Origin: Batillaria attramentaria
Lineage: Eukaryota > Mollusca > Gastropoda > Batillariidae
Assembly: GCA_018292915.2 (NCBI GenBank)
Contig: JACVVK020000331.1
Span: 362,001 to 426,000 of the forward strand
DNA: 64,000 nucleotides
Reading direction: 5' to 3'
The stretch's first letter is position 1, and every line of letters starts with the position of its first letter. Positions 9,843 through 18,915 of the stretch are shown one piece after another. Below the pieces are notes generated by a model, which worked only from the letters and a program-made list of their open reading frames with translations, had not been told where the DNA came from and did no database searches. The position numbers and the translations under genes are program-made.

Positions 9843-12800
9843 TTATTGGCCAGCTGACACAAACTTCTGCAGCAAGGATAAGAACGCAGCGCAGTCACTG
9901 CCACTAATCTGTCGACCACTTGAAGCTGTCGGGGACAGGGGTCGGGGAGGGAAAGGGAAGGGGGGAGGGTAGGGATACACAGGCCGTCCATCGGGAGGGA
10001 AGGGAAAGGGGCCCATGTGAGGCGGAGCATGACAAGCCGGGGCGTGTACTGTGTTGACCGCAGCTTGTCGCTCGTCTGACGTAACACAGGACTGGACATG
10101 GCTGGTTGTACGGGGCTCATCACGCCTAGCGTGCTCTGTGGCAGGACAAGCAGCCTTTTGGTTCTGGTTCAGTCCCTGCCTGAGCCGCGGCGGTGGTAGG
10201 GTGGAGGAGGGAGTGGGTTGGCGATCGTTTCGGGGTGGGTTGGGGTGTGTCGAGCGGTCACTGCCACGCCTGACTTGTTGACTCACGCGAAGAGGGCGTG
10301 ACTCTCCATGGCTGTGTTGTGGTTTAGGCGTCATGCTCGCTGCACCACGGCCTGAGTATGCACGCTTGATCGTGACTGCTAGCGAACTGGTACCACGAGT
10401 GTTGGGGTGAAGGGAATCCCTGTACCAGCCGCTCTTTACTTCCCCGGTTCTGGTGTAGAAAGCATTGTCATTGTCCACAAACACAGCCTTGAGTGACTCA
10501 CACACTTCACCGAGACAGTAATTAGTGTCCGCTATGCATGGGTCAGTCTGCTGCTGAGTGCTCATTGGCAGTATGGATGACATGTAGACAACAGCATTAG
10601 GGAAGCATCTCTTGGCTGTAGTAATAATGTCCTTCCATCCCTTTTTGCCGATCACATATCCACGCTTGCAGTCATTGACCCCTACATGTAGCACTAGTGT
10701 TGTGACGCTCTCTGAGGGCTCGGTGTTGCGTAAGCAGCTAAGCAGGCTGGCCTTGTCAAGTCCCGACACCGACACAACCTGGGTTTTGTCGCTGCCATTC
10801 ACTGACATTTTGATCTCGTGGAGTCCACGGAAAACAGAGTCTCCAAACAACAATGTCTGCGTGTCGGGCCTCAGGTCAGGGATCCCCTCCCACTCCTGGC
10901 GATTATTGACGGTTGGTTGTGGGCGGGGCACTGGTTCCTCTTCCTGTTCTGAGGTAACGGGATGTTTGGTGACCTGCTTAGTGCACGGCTCACTGTCACT
11001 GGACTGACACTGGCTGCTAGTAGAACTAGGTGCGGGCGGGTGGGTGTTTGGGGGTTTAACGTCCTTTTCCACCACAGAACTAGGTGCGACAGCGGCTAAC
11101 ACGTTGTCAGCCACATTCGAGGGGGTAGTAGATTTAGTATTGTTGGGGTAGGGCAAACTCTTTTTGGTCTTCTTACCTCCTTTACTGGTCACCTCTTTGT
11201 GTCCCTCAAGCTGCGTGACTCGTTCACGAAGATGGTAGACCTCCGTGTAAAGCGAGTCCACTTCCACCTTGTGTGTCTGTCTTATTTCGGCGATAGCAGA
11301 ACGAAGGGCGGCCAGCTCTGCCATCAGGCTCTCCACATCCGCGGGGCCAGGACTGATTATGACTGGAGCAGTCGTCTGGGTGGCACTGTCCGTACACACA
11401 GCCGTACACACAGCCGTACAAGTGGAGTCGGGTGGAGTAGGGCTGGTGACATCGACGTTGGATGTGGTGACAGTGCCAGAGTTGCTGTCGTTGTGCAAGT
11501 CGTTGGTGGCAGCATTGGCACTGTTGTCGTCGCTGTCTCTGGTGATGACAGTGCCAGAGTTGCTGCCGTTGTTGTCGTTTGTGGCAGCATTGGCACTGTT
11601 GTCGTCGCTGTCGGCGGTGATGACAGTGCCAGAGTTGCTGCAGTTGTTGTCGTTGTTGGCAGCATTGGCACTGTTGTCGTCGCTGTCGGCGGTGATGACA
11701 GTGCCAGAGTTGCTGCAGTTGTTGTCCTTGTTGGCAGCATTGGCACTGTTGTCGCTGTCGGTAGGGATGATAGCGCCCGAGTTGCCGCCGTTGTTGACGC
11801 TGGTGGCAACAGCATCGGCATTGTTGTCGTCGCTGTCTGTGGTGATGACAGTGCCAGAGTTGCTGCCGTTGTTGTCGTTGGTGGCAGCATTGGCACTGTT
11901 GTCGCTGTCGGTGGTGATGACAGCGCCTGAGTTGCTGCCGCTGTTGACATAGGTGGCAGCATTGGCACTGTTGTCGCTGTCGGTGGTGATGACAGCGCCT
12001 GAGTTGCTGCCGCTGTTGACATAGGTGGCAGCATTGGCACTGTTGTCGCTGTCGGTGGTGATGACAGTGCCAGAGTTGCCGCCGTTGTTGACGCTGGTGG
12101 CAACAGCATCGGCATTGTTGTCGTCGCTGTCTGTGGTGATGACACTGCCAGAGTTGCTGCCGTTGTTGTCGTTTGTGGCAGCATTGGCACTGTTGTCGCT
12201 GTCGGTGGTGATGACAGTGCCAGAGTTGCTGCGAGTGTTTATGTTGGTAGCAGCATTGGTATTGTTGTCGTCGCCGCCGATGGGGATGACAACGTCGGAG
12301 TTGCTGCCGTCGTTGACGTCAGTCACGGTGTCAGATGTATTGGCATTGGTGTCGTCGCCTTTGGTGATGGCCGCAGAAGACCTGTTTACAGCTGGGCGGT
12401 GAGTAGTGGATGTTGCGCCATCACTGTTGTCGGTACTGGGAGCGGGAGAGCCGGTAATCCCCTGCGAGAGGCTGGTGGTATTCTCGTTACAGAGGGGGCC
12501 GGGCCCCCGGGGCAGCGCCAGCTGACCGTGACCAGCTTCGGCCATGGCATGTACGATGGCCTTCAGGCGATTAAATTCCCTTTTCACCCATCCTTGACAC
12601 GTCCTGCCTTGTACGAGGATGTTGCACCTTGTGTAGTACACGTGCACAGTCAACAGTTTCTTCCCCTTGCCGTATAGCCTGAAGGTGGTGTGGTGGAGGG
12701 TGCTGGGGAGGCAGTTTGCGTCTCTATCGATTGTTTGATCGAATGGCGTATGTTTGGGCCCGTAGTCTTCCCATACACAGTGCACCCCATTGGGGCAAAA

Positions 12801-12950
12801 TTCCCCAACGTAGCGTTTTTGGAAAACCTGTCTCCAAATGGGTAATTTGAACCGATCGGTGAGGAATGTTATTTGGATCGGATCCTGTGTTCTTGTTATC
12901 TCCTCAACAGTTGTTTTGAGGAAGGCTAGCATGGACCGAGTAGTCGGCAT
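9843..12950 (-). CDS. LINE ORF1: low-complexity repeat, coiled coil and SGNH/GDSL esterase-like domain
   Basis: 1035 residues from the first in-frame ATG (12950, MPTTRSML). The frame is open 44 codons further to a GTG at 13082, immediately preceded by a stop. Layout from that ATG: a Cys-containing N-terminal domain (about 1-155, with NCLPSTLHH and CNILVQGRTC); an Asn/Ser/Asp-rich tandem repeat of 24-26-residue units around SGTVITTDSDNSANAAT (about 240-500); a probable coiled coil (about 535-585); an SGNH hydrolase fold (about 695-870) with GDSV (Ser 705), GVND (757-760) and DSLHPN (845-850); and a Pro-rich tail. Esterase-type ORF1 proteins are known from CR1/L2 LINEs and are thought to bind nucleic acid or membranes. 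The catalytic Ser, Asn and Asp/His are all present. Residues about 626-639 (VVEKDVKPPNTHPP) come from an inserted SINE tail. Confidence 0.85.
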   Translation of the reverse strand: MPTTRSMLAFLKTTVEEITRTQDPIQITFLTDRFKLPIWRQVFQKRYVGEFCPNGVHCVWEDYGPKHTPFDQTIDRDANCLPSTLHHTTFRLYGKGKKLLTVHVYYTRCNILVQGRTCQGWVKREFNRLKAIVHAMAEAGHGQLALPRGPGPLCNENTTSLSQGITGSPAPSTDNSDGATSTTHRPAVNRSSAAITKGDDTNANTSDTVTDVNDGSNSDVVIPIGGDDNNTNAATNINTRSNSGTVITTDSDNSANAATNDNNGSNSGSVITTDSDDNNADAVATSVNNGGNSGTVITTDSDNSANAATYVNSGSNSGAVITTDSDNSANAATYVNSGSNSGAVITTDSDNSANAATNDNNGSNSGTVITTDSDDNNADAVATSVNNGGNSGAIIPTDSDNSANAANKDNNCSNSGTVITADSDDNSANAANNDNNCSNSGTVITADSDDNSANAATNDNNGSNSGTVITRDSDDNSANAATNDLHNDSNSGTVTTSNVDVTSPTPPDSTCTAVCTAVCTDSATQTTAPVIISPGPADVESLMAELAALRSAIAEIRQTHKVEVDSLYTEVYHLRERVTQLEGHKEVTSKGGKKTKKSLPYPNNTKSTTPSNVADNVLAAVAPSSVVEKDVKPPNTHPPAPSSTSSQCQSSDSEPCTKQVTKHPVTSEQEEEPVPRPQPTVNNRQEWEGIPDLRPDTQTLLFGDSVFRGLHEIKMSVNGSDKTQVVSVSGLDKASLLSCLRNTEPSESVTTLVLHVGVNDCKRGYVIGKKGWKDIITTAKRCFPNAVVYMSSILPMSTQQQTDPCIADTNYCLGEVCESLKAVFVDNDNAFYTRTGEVKSGWYRDSLHPNTRGTSSLAVTIKRAYSGRGAASMTPKPQHSHGESRPLRVSQQVRRGSDRSTHPNPPRNDRQPTPSSTLPPPRLRQGLNQNQKAACPATEHARRDEPRTTSHVQSCVTSDERQAAVNTVHAPACHAPPHMGPFPFPPDGRPVYPYPPPFPFPPRPLSPTASSGRQISGSDCAAFLSLLQKFVSAGQ
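11035..11075 (-). mobile_element. 41-bp SINE-A 3' tail inserted in LINE ORF1, with 13-bp TSD
   Basis: Flanked by AGAACTAGGTGCG at 11022-11034 and 11076-11088. The insert is the reverse complement of the SINE-A 3' end (GTGGTGGAAAAGGACGTTAA and on). Insert plus one TSD copy is 54 bp, so ORF1 gains exactly 18 codons and stays open. The neighbouring APSS residues are duplicated as expected. Confidence 0.9.
11460..12260 (-). repeat. Coding minisatellite within LINE ORF1
   Basis: About ten units of 72, 75 or 78 bp, each encoding a variant of SGTVITTDSDNSANAAT plus an Asn/Gly/Ser-rich linker. Lengths vary only in whole codons. Two neighbouring units (near 11905-12040) are almost identical, which points to recent unequal exchange. 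Confidence 0.85.
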
Positions 12951-13060
12951 ATTGCATTTCCCCCATTCACTTGAGGGGGGACACCGCGTTACGTAATGCG
13001 ACACACATGTTCCTTCGCAGACTGTCCACTTTTTGATGCGAGGGTCACTGATTGTTTTGG

Positions 13061-13220
13061 CAGGGATTGAGGCTGCGCGCACTCAAGGCTGGTCGGCACC
13101 GGTTACATAACTAGTATTTGCACTGGCCAGCGAGAGGGAAGCCGTCTTGAGAGGGATTGAGACTGCGCGCACTCACTATGCTGGTCGGCACCGGTTACGT
13201 AACCAGTGTTGGCCAGGGAC
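13061..13220 (-). repeat. 90-bp direct repeat at the LINE ORF1 5' end
   Basis: GAGGGATTGA-ACTGCGCGCACTCA and CTGGTCGGCACCGGTTAC occur twice, with a 90-bp period (13061 and 13151). The first copy overlaps the upstream GTG-extended start of ORF1, so this is probably 5' UTR of the element. Confidence 0.7.
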
Positions 13221-13453
13221 GGGCAAGGCCCCACGCTGGAAACCGGCTATAGTCCACGTATACACAGCACCAGACGAAAACTGAAAATACACATAACTCA
13301 CTGTATGTTCAATGTTTCCGCTCTAAAAGCGGAATCCTGAATGTCCGATCCATCACAAGTCCGCTGATACAAAATTCACAGCTCAAAACAACGGAGATCC
13401 GCATGAAAGTCACTGATGTTGCACCACGATGTGAATCACGTCTTGCCGGCGGG

Positions 13454-13454
<1 letters not shown>

Positions 13455-13489
<35 letters not shown>

Positions 13490-13494
13490 GGGGG
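13455..13494. repeat. (GA)n and poly(G) tract
   Basis: (GA)n runs into about 16 G. It lies between the ORF1-proximal repeats and the longer upstream repeats. Confidence 0.95.
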
Positions 13495-13559
13495 TACTCA
13501 GGCTTGCATCTGTTGTGTGACTGAAGCATAGGTTCGCGTCCCAGCAAGGTCAGGATTTG

Positions 13560-14340
13560 TACAGACCCTTCTATAGATGTGCACGGCTTGCAATCTGTCA
13601 TCGGCTGGAGTGCAGATAGACAGTCAACTCTTGCGACAATCCAAATATCCTTTCTCGGTGACTTCAGCTGACGCAGCAATTGACTGAAACGATTTTAGCA
13701 GAACCAAGGGTAGACACGGCCCAGTCAGAACCTGAATGATGTTAACTGTTTCAGTGACGCACTTATACACAGTCATTGCAACAGTCCTAACATCCTTTCA
13801 CAGTTACTTCGTGTAACTCAACGTAGCCCCGTCTTTGATATCACCCTATGTGGTGGAAAAGGACGTTAAACCCCCAAACACCCACCCACCCTACTTCGTG
13901 TAACTAACCTAGTAACTGACTGAAACGGTTTTAGCAGATCCACGAAGGTTAGATACGGCCCAGTCTAACCCTGATGGGTCTAAAATGTTTCAACACTTGC
14001 AGAGACTGTCATCGGCTTCAGTACTAGTAGACGCTCACTGCAGTATTTCAACAACAAAAAAATCAAAAATTATTTCTCATTGACTTAAATTGACATATCG
14101 ACTGATCAGAAGGGTTTTCAGCAGACACAGGGAGGGTAGAGATGGCCCAGTGTGAACACGACTGGTTTCAATGTGTTTCACCGACACGCCGTCTGCCATC
14201 GGTTTTAGTGAAATTTCAGTCATGGCATCAGCCCTAACATCCTTTCACGTAACTAACTAGCGACCTACTGAAGCGTTTCGAGCAGACCCAGGAAGTTTCG
14301 AGATGGTTATTTGGCAACGTTTCGTGCGCGAGAAGTGAAC
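13560..14340. repeat. About four diverged tandem units, possible LINE 5' UTR monomers
   Basis: Blocks resembling GTCATCGGCTGGAGTGCAG, CCTAACATCCTTTCAC, ACTGAAACGATTTTAGCAGA and GACACGGCCCAGTC recur with a spacing of roughly 170-200 bp. One unit contains a SINE-A tail insertion. Repeated monomers upstream of ORF1 would resemble promoter monomers of some LINEs, but membership in the element is inferred only from position. Confidence 0.6.
13819..13891 (+). mobile_element. 5'-truncated SINE-A tail with 14-bp TSD
   Basis: TACTTCGTGTAACT occurs at 13805-13818 and 13892-13905. Between them is a SINE-A fragment from CCCCGTCTTTGATATCACC to the (CCCA)n tail, preceded by a few bases not obviously from the SINE. 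Confidence 0.88.
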
Positions 14341-14741
14341 TGAACTCCCGCCCGTCAGTAATTATCGGGCCGCTAATCTGACCAACCTATCTCTGTCTCT
14401 CATCTCATCTCCAGCTCATCTCCCGCGCGTCCAACAACAAGACGAAAGGTGGGGAAAACACCAGGGGGCGCTCAGTTAGAGAATGGCGGGGGCTTGAGGG
14501 TTTACTAATTACTTGTCGACTGACAAGGTTGTTGCGCTTTTTTTCAGTGCACTTCTCTCCCCTCCCGTCTGTTACTTCTGCAAGTGTACAAAGTGTACGG
14601 CGCGAGTGTGTAAGGCATTGCGTTGAGAATGTCCGTGTGTGTATTGTGTGATTGTAACACATGAGTAAAATGTATGTGAAAGCATCAACAGTAGACCGTC
14701 CATAGCAACCCTCACCCCACCCTCACCCCTCTCCATCCAAC
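14341..14741. other. No gene seen
   Basis: Unique-looking sequence between the putative LINE 5' repeats and the next LINE tail. No coding segment or repeat family was recognised. Confidence 0.35.
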
Positions 14742-14900
14742 CAAATCAATCAATCAATCAATACATCTTTATTATACCAGAGAGAAATTTGGGTGTTGTG
14801 GACAAACAAGAACAATGATACACATCAAATTAAAAATACACATAACATAATAATACACATAACACAATAAACACTACATTTAGAATAGAGAGTACTGCCA
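14742..14900 (-). mobile_element. 3' end of another LINE with (GATT)n tail
   Basis: On the minus strand, TTTCTCTCTGGTATAATAAA leads into (GATT)n. An AATAAA-like signal just before a short tandem tail is typical of CR1/L2/RTE-type 3' ends. Only the 3' part is recognisable. Confidence 0.5.
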
Positions 14901-16050
14901 GGAACCGTTCTGTCATAACTGTTCACTGTCCCTTATACAAGTGCATACCATTGTCAAAATTCATGTGATTACAGCTACGTATGAGATGTATGAATAATCA
15001 TGAGAATATATATTTCTGTGTCCATGCCTAAAAAGAAACAAACAAACAAACAAAAATCCTAAACAAAAATTAGAACAAGGTGTACGGCGCGATCAGATGT
15101 CTTAGACAAGTCCATATATTCTCCTTATCACTGTAGAAAATGATGTTGGTGCGTGAAACACGTTTGTTGCGGGGCTTTTTCATCTCCAGGCCGTACACCC
15201 TCGCACGACCTTACGATGAATTCTCTGATTTTGCTGCCTGGCGATGCAACTTGACGACATTTTGTTAACGTGAAATTTACTTTCTTTAATTTTGTAACTT
15301 CTCTCCCACGCAAGCAAGATGAATACTCCCCCTCTTACAATGAAATACAACATTGCGACATGTAACAAAATATGTCACCCAAAATTCATCCCAGCAAGAT
15401 TTCAACAAGACATCAAGAATGAATTGTATGTTCGAGAGTTCACGACCTCGCGATGAATAGCATAGTCATGATTAGTGGCAGCGGTGTCGTAATAACGATA
15501 TTTCGTCGTGAAATCGGCCAGTACACGTTGTTTGCGACGTTCTTGGCTCAGCACGGAGAATATACTTCACCTTCTTCATAGCAAGGTTTCCTCGCTTTAA
15601 GCGGGCTACGTACCGTACACACCGTCTACCCGTGAGTTCTGCTTTGTCTTGGTTTCTTGCTGTTGTGATGGTTTCGTCAGATACAAGCGCCTGACGAAAG
15701 GATGGGTGGAGTTTTGCAAGCGCTACGGCGCACGTAACGTTTTGTCTCGTCCTCGGAGAGCCCGAAAGTGCTGGGAAGACAAGCTGGAATTTGCAGGGGT
15801 GCCTGGTTGAGAGCGGATGCCGAGTTGCACACGGAGATGTTGGAGATGTCTGAAATCGTCTAATGAAGGGAGGGCGGCTTTGAAGAAGAACTCACCTGGA
15901 TTATGTCTAGCATGTAAAAGGAGAGTTTAAACTAAAACAAAAAGACGTATGAAATGAAAAGACATGGGTGAAATAGACAACATGTGGAAGGAGAGTATTC
16001 GGCTGAAATTTGGAACAACTACACATTTCTTGTCTCCCCCCCCCCCCTTC
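14901..16050. other. No gene seen
   Basis: A short open stretch at about 15600-15805 (plus) reads RYKRLTKGWVEFCKRYGAR. It has no start, no clear splice pair and no family I recognise. A poly(C) run lies at about 16036-16047. Confidence 0.35.
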
Positions 16051-16066
16051 AACTCTATTCATACAA

Positions 16067-16569
16067 CCGGCCCCCGTAGTGTAGTCGTTAGCACTTCGGA
16101 CTATGGACCGGGAGACCCGGTTTCGAGTCCCAGCCGAGGCAAGCGGGATTTTTCCTACCTAGGTCGGCTCCTACCCAGAGCGGGTGTGCTATGGGCCCAG
16201 TGGGGAGGCTGTTGCCACACAGCCGAGCTTCACCCACTTCACGGGTGCGACTTTGGGGGTGCTTCCCTTGGTATGACACGTCTTATGATGTGGATGATTA
16301 CACGGCCGGCACCGCAGGTGCCGTAGTTCCCGGGCCTGGTTAATACCGGGATATTTATGACAGGAAGCGTGGAATGCGGCCCTGTCCCGCAGTCCCAAAC
16401 CACACGGACCTCCATAGCATCATCTTACCATCATCCTCATCTCCATCATCATGCATAATAAAAAAAATTGCCCCAACTTCCGAGCCCTCCGTGGATTCCA
16501 CCCATGACCTGGGAGGAACACCACTGGAGCCGGCAAAGAGTTGGGGCAGCAAAAAAAAAAAAAAAAAAA
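16067..16569 (+). mobile_element. Poly(A)-tailed tRNA-headed SINE, family C, with perfect 16-bp TSD
   Basis: AACTCTATTCATACAA at 16051-16066 is repeated exactly at 16570-16585. The insert begins near CGGCCCCCGTAGTGTAGTCG. It has a tRNA-like head (GTAGTGTAGTCGTTAGCA, then GGTTTCGAGTCCC) and a GC-rich body of about 400 bp, and ends in about 20 A. It differs from families A and B in body and tail, and no second copy was found. A 503-bp tRNA-headed element with poly(A) implies mobilisation by a poly(A)-dependent LINE. Confidence 0.9.
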
Positions 16570-16589
16570 AACTCTATTCATACAAAGAT

Positions 16590-17323
16590 GTTCAAGTTTG
16601 AAAATGTCAAAGGAAAGAAGAAAAACAAACAAACAAGAAATTGTATGAATAAGCACTCTAATTGTATAGTCCCATGTTTTCCCGATGTCAGTGAAGGGGA
16701 CGGGTGGAATGGTTTGTTGCTAGGATGTTATAAACATTTGAAAACACGGTTGTGTTTGTCTGTTTTGTTGTTTGCCCGTTTTCCGCACAAGGCACAGCTC
16801 CGTGGGACCTTATATTGAGACAAGAATTGTTGAGACTCATTGTGGCAGGGAGTTCTTTTTTCTCGGCAAATTAATCACTGATACGCACACAACATCATTC
16901 AGTATTGACATCGTAAAAGGGGGAAATGGATAGACAGTTTGGTTGATTTCAACGTATACTGACAAAAGACTTTTTACTCAGTCAGTACGTCGACCAGATT
17001 GCAGCCTTTGTGGTTGTCTGGACCGCATGTACATGCAAAAGGAATCTCTGAGAGTAATCAGATCTGTAGGACATGTGACCAGTAGCAGACAGCGCCACGT
17101 ACCAAATCACACAGCGGGATTCCATCCCATGAGGCCAGGGGATTATGACTGGGAGAGGGTGGGGAGAGTGATTTGGTGACAAAACTAATGAACGACTCCA
17201 ATGCTTTCAGCATTAAGTCTCGCCCCGCACCCCCCCCCCCTCCCATCTCGCCCCAGCTCTCTCTCTCTCTCTCTCACACGCACTTGTCTGATATGAGATT
17301 GGAGGGGGGACGACAGAGAAGGG

Positions 17324-17329
<6 letters not shown>
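16590..17329. other. No gene seen
   Basis: Presumed intergenic or intronic DNA. It contains a poly(C) tract near 17230 and a (CT)n tract near 17258-17275. Confidence 0.35.
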
Positions 17330-17407
<78 letters not shown>

Positions 17408-17433
17408 TATTGGAATCCTTCATTAGTTTTGTC

Positions 17434-17482
<49 letters not shown>

Positions 17483-17598
17483 TGGGTGATATGGGATATT
17501 GGAGGGGAGACGACAAAAAAGGGGTCAAGGTGTTTTTTTGTTTTTGTTTTTTGGTTGTTTGTGTGTGTGTGTGCGTGTGCGTGTCTGTGTGTCCGAGT

Positions 17599-17634
<36 letters not shown>

Positions 17635-17656
17635 TTGATATTGGAACCCTTCATTA

Positions 17657-17720
<64 letters not shown>
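17330..17720. repeat. Alternating (GT)n and (CT)n blocks with duplicated spacers
   Basis: The order is (GT)n, a spacer around GATATTGGAATCCTTCATTAG, (CT)n, a spacer with GGAGGGGAGACGACA, (GT)n, a GATATTGGAACCCTTCATTAG spacer, then (CT)n. The spacers are near-identical copies, so a composite GT-spacer-CT unit was duplicated. Confidence 0.9.
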
Positions 17721-17723
<3 letters not shown>

Positions 17724-18828
17724 CAAACAGTGACTGTCCACTTAGAGTGACAGTGACAATCCGCTTCTCCGGCGTCTAATGGATTTCTGCCGCTCAATTA
17801 ATCGCCCATCTATTTTCTCCGCTCGGCATTTTTATCCTCTCATCTTCCTTGATGCTGCCCAGAAACAAATAGCAATCTCATGTCCCTCTCTATCAGCCGG
17901 GGCAGCGTCAGGGGCAGAGTGGTTTTGTCTGTCCGGCTCCGAGTTTGGCCTTCTGTGATTTGTCCGCCGCTGTCGCGTGGCTTATGTCAGATGTGTTTGT
18001 GCGCGTCGTGCGATCCTGTTGAGGGTGCTAGGGTTAGGGAACGTAAGCCTTTTCGCTGTTTTTCTTTTGCCAAGGTATTTTGGTGGGGCAACACGGGGGT
18101 GGGGGGGGGGGGGGGGGGGGGGGTAATCAAGATGGCGGAACTTCCTCCCCTCGTGCTACCTTGATTCGACGAATGCTCTGGGACAAAGCCGTGTGTTTGA
18201 AATATGAGAACGCACGCGCCTTGAGAGTGGGGTGAATGACTAAGTGATGCGCGATGACTTGGTTTAAAGTGAGGAGGAGGATTTACGCATTTCGTCGACC
18301 CCTCTCTCTCGTCCCACACCATCATCTGGATCCAGCAGCAGGACGTGGTCGAGACGACTGGAGACAAGAGTTGGATGCAGTGGTTGACCAGGACGTCCTG
18401 CGTGTCTCGACGTGCTCTCTGTACTGCGCAGCGCGTTGCTAAAATAAAACGCCCTCCTGCCTGCCCAACCATGTGGGTTTTTTCTCCGCGTAGTTCGCCG
18501 GATCCAGTCTTCACATGCTTAGGTAGACAAGCCCGAACTCACCGAGGGTTGGAGACCCATCACCTGGTTCAGCCTGCACAGTGTAGGAATGTGTTAGGGA
18601 AAGATCGTTTTAGTTATGGCTCTCTTTCTTTTGCACCGAAGTTCAAGGAGGTTTTCCGCTACTCACAAATAGGAAACACTCGGTGATACTGTTTACTGGA
18701 TTTCCGTTATCTGCGTAAGAAACGGGCCGTTTTCTCTACAGGAAAACGATTTTTGCTAACACGTTACTACAATGTAAAGAGGTATGCATGCTCGCCTTTC
18801 CAACGTCATTGTCGACACTTCTGCCGTG
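17721..18828. other. No gene seen; poly(G) tract
   Basis: A run of about 23 G lies at about 18099-18123. Open frames on both strands around 18000-18500 have no recognisable domain or splice-bounded structure. Confidence 0.35.
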
Positions 18829-18915
18829 CACAGTAAGTCCGCGACGTCATTGAATAGGAAAAGGGAACATTGACGTAATGGTCTTTTCAACAAAATGACG
18901 TCATGGATTTACTGT
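18829..18915. mobile_element. Short MITE-like element, copy 1
   Basis: The ends are imperfect inverted repeats: CACAGTAAGTCCGCGACGTC on the left and, reverse-complemented, CACAGTAAATCCATGACGTC on the right. Length is 87 bp. A related copy lies at 38249-38347. The superfamily is not assigned. Confidence 0.65.

Larger units (their letters stand above)
6035..13100 (-). mobile_element. CR1-like non-LTR retrotransposon, apparently intact coding region
   Basis: A two-ORF LINE on the minus strand. ORF1 is 9843-12950, ORF2 is 6371-9208, and the 3' UTR is 6035-6370, ending in a (CAT/ATC)n tail that reads (ATG)n on the plus strand. ORF2 has an apurinic-type endonuclease and a reverse transcriptase but no RNase H, and ORF1 carries an SGNH esterase-like domain. 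This combination is typical of CR1/L2-group elements. The 5' end is uncertain: tandem repeats upstream (to 14340) may be its 5' UTR. Truncated relatives of the 3' end lie at 45990, 46078 and 47966, all on the minus strand. No TSD was identified. Confidence 0.85.

Noticed and set aside
11199..12402. Long frames opposite and out of phase with LINE ORF1
   Set aside because: They are shadows of the codon-length minisatellite in ORF1. The minus-strand frame is the one joined to recognised domains.
15598..15805. Possible exon reading RYKRLTKGWVEFCKRYGAR
   Set aside because: No convincing acceptor/donor pair, no start codon and no recognised family.
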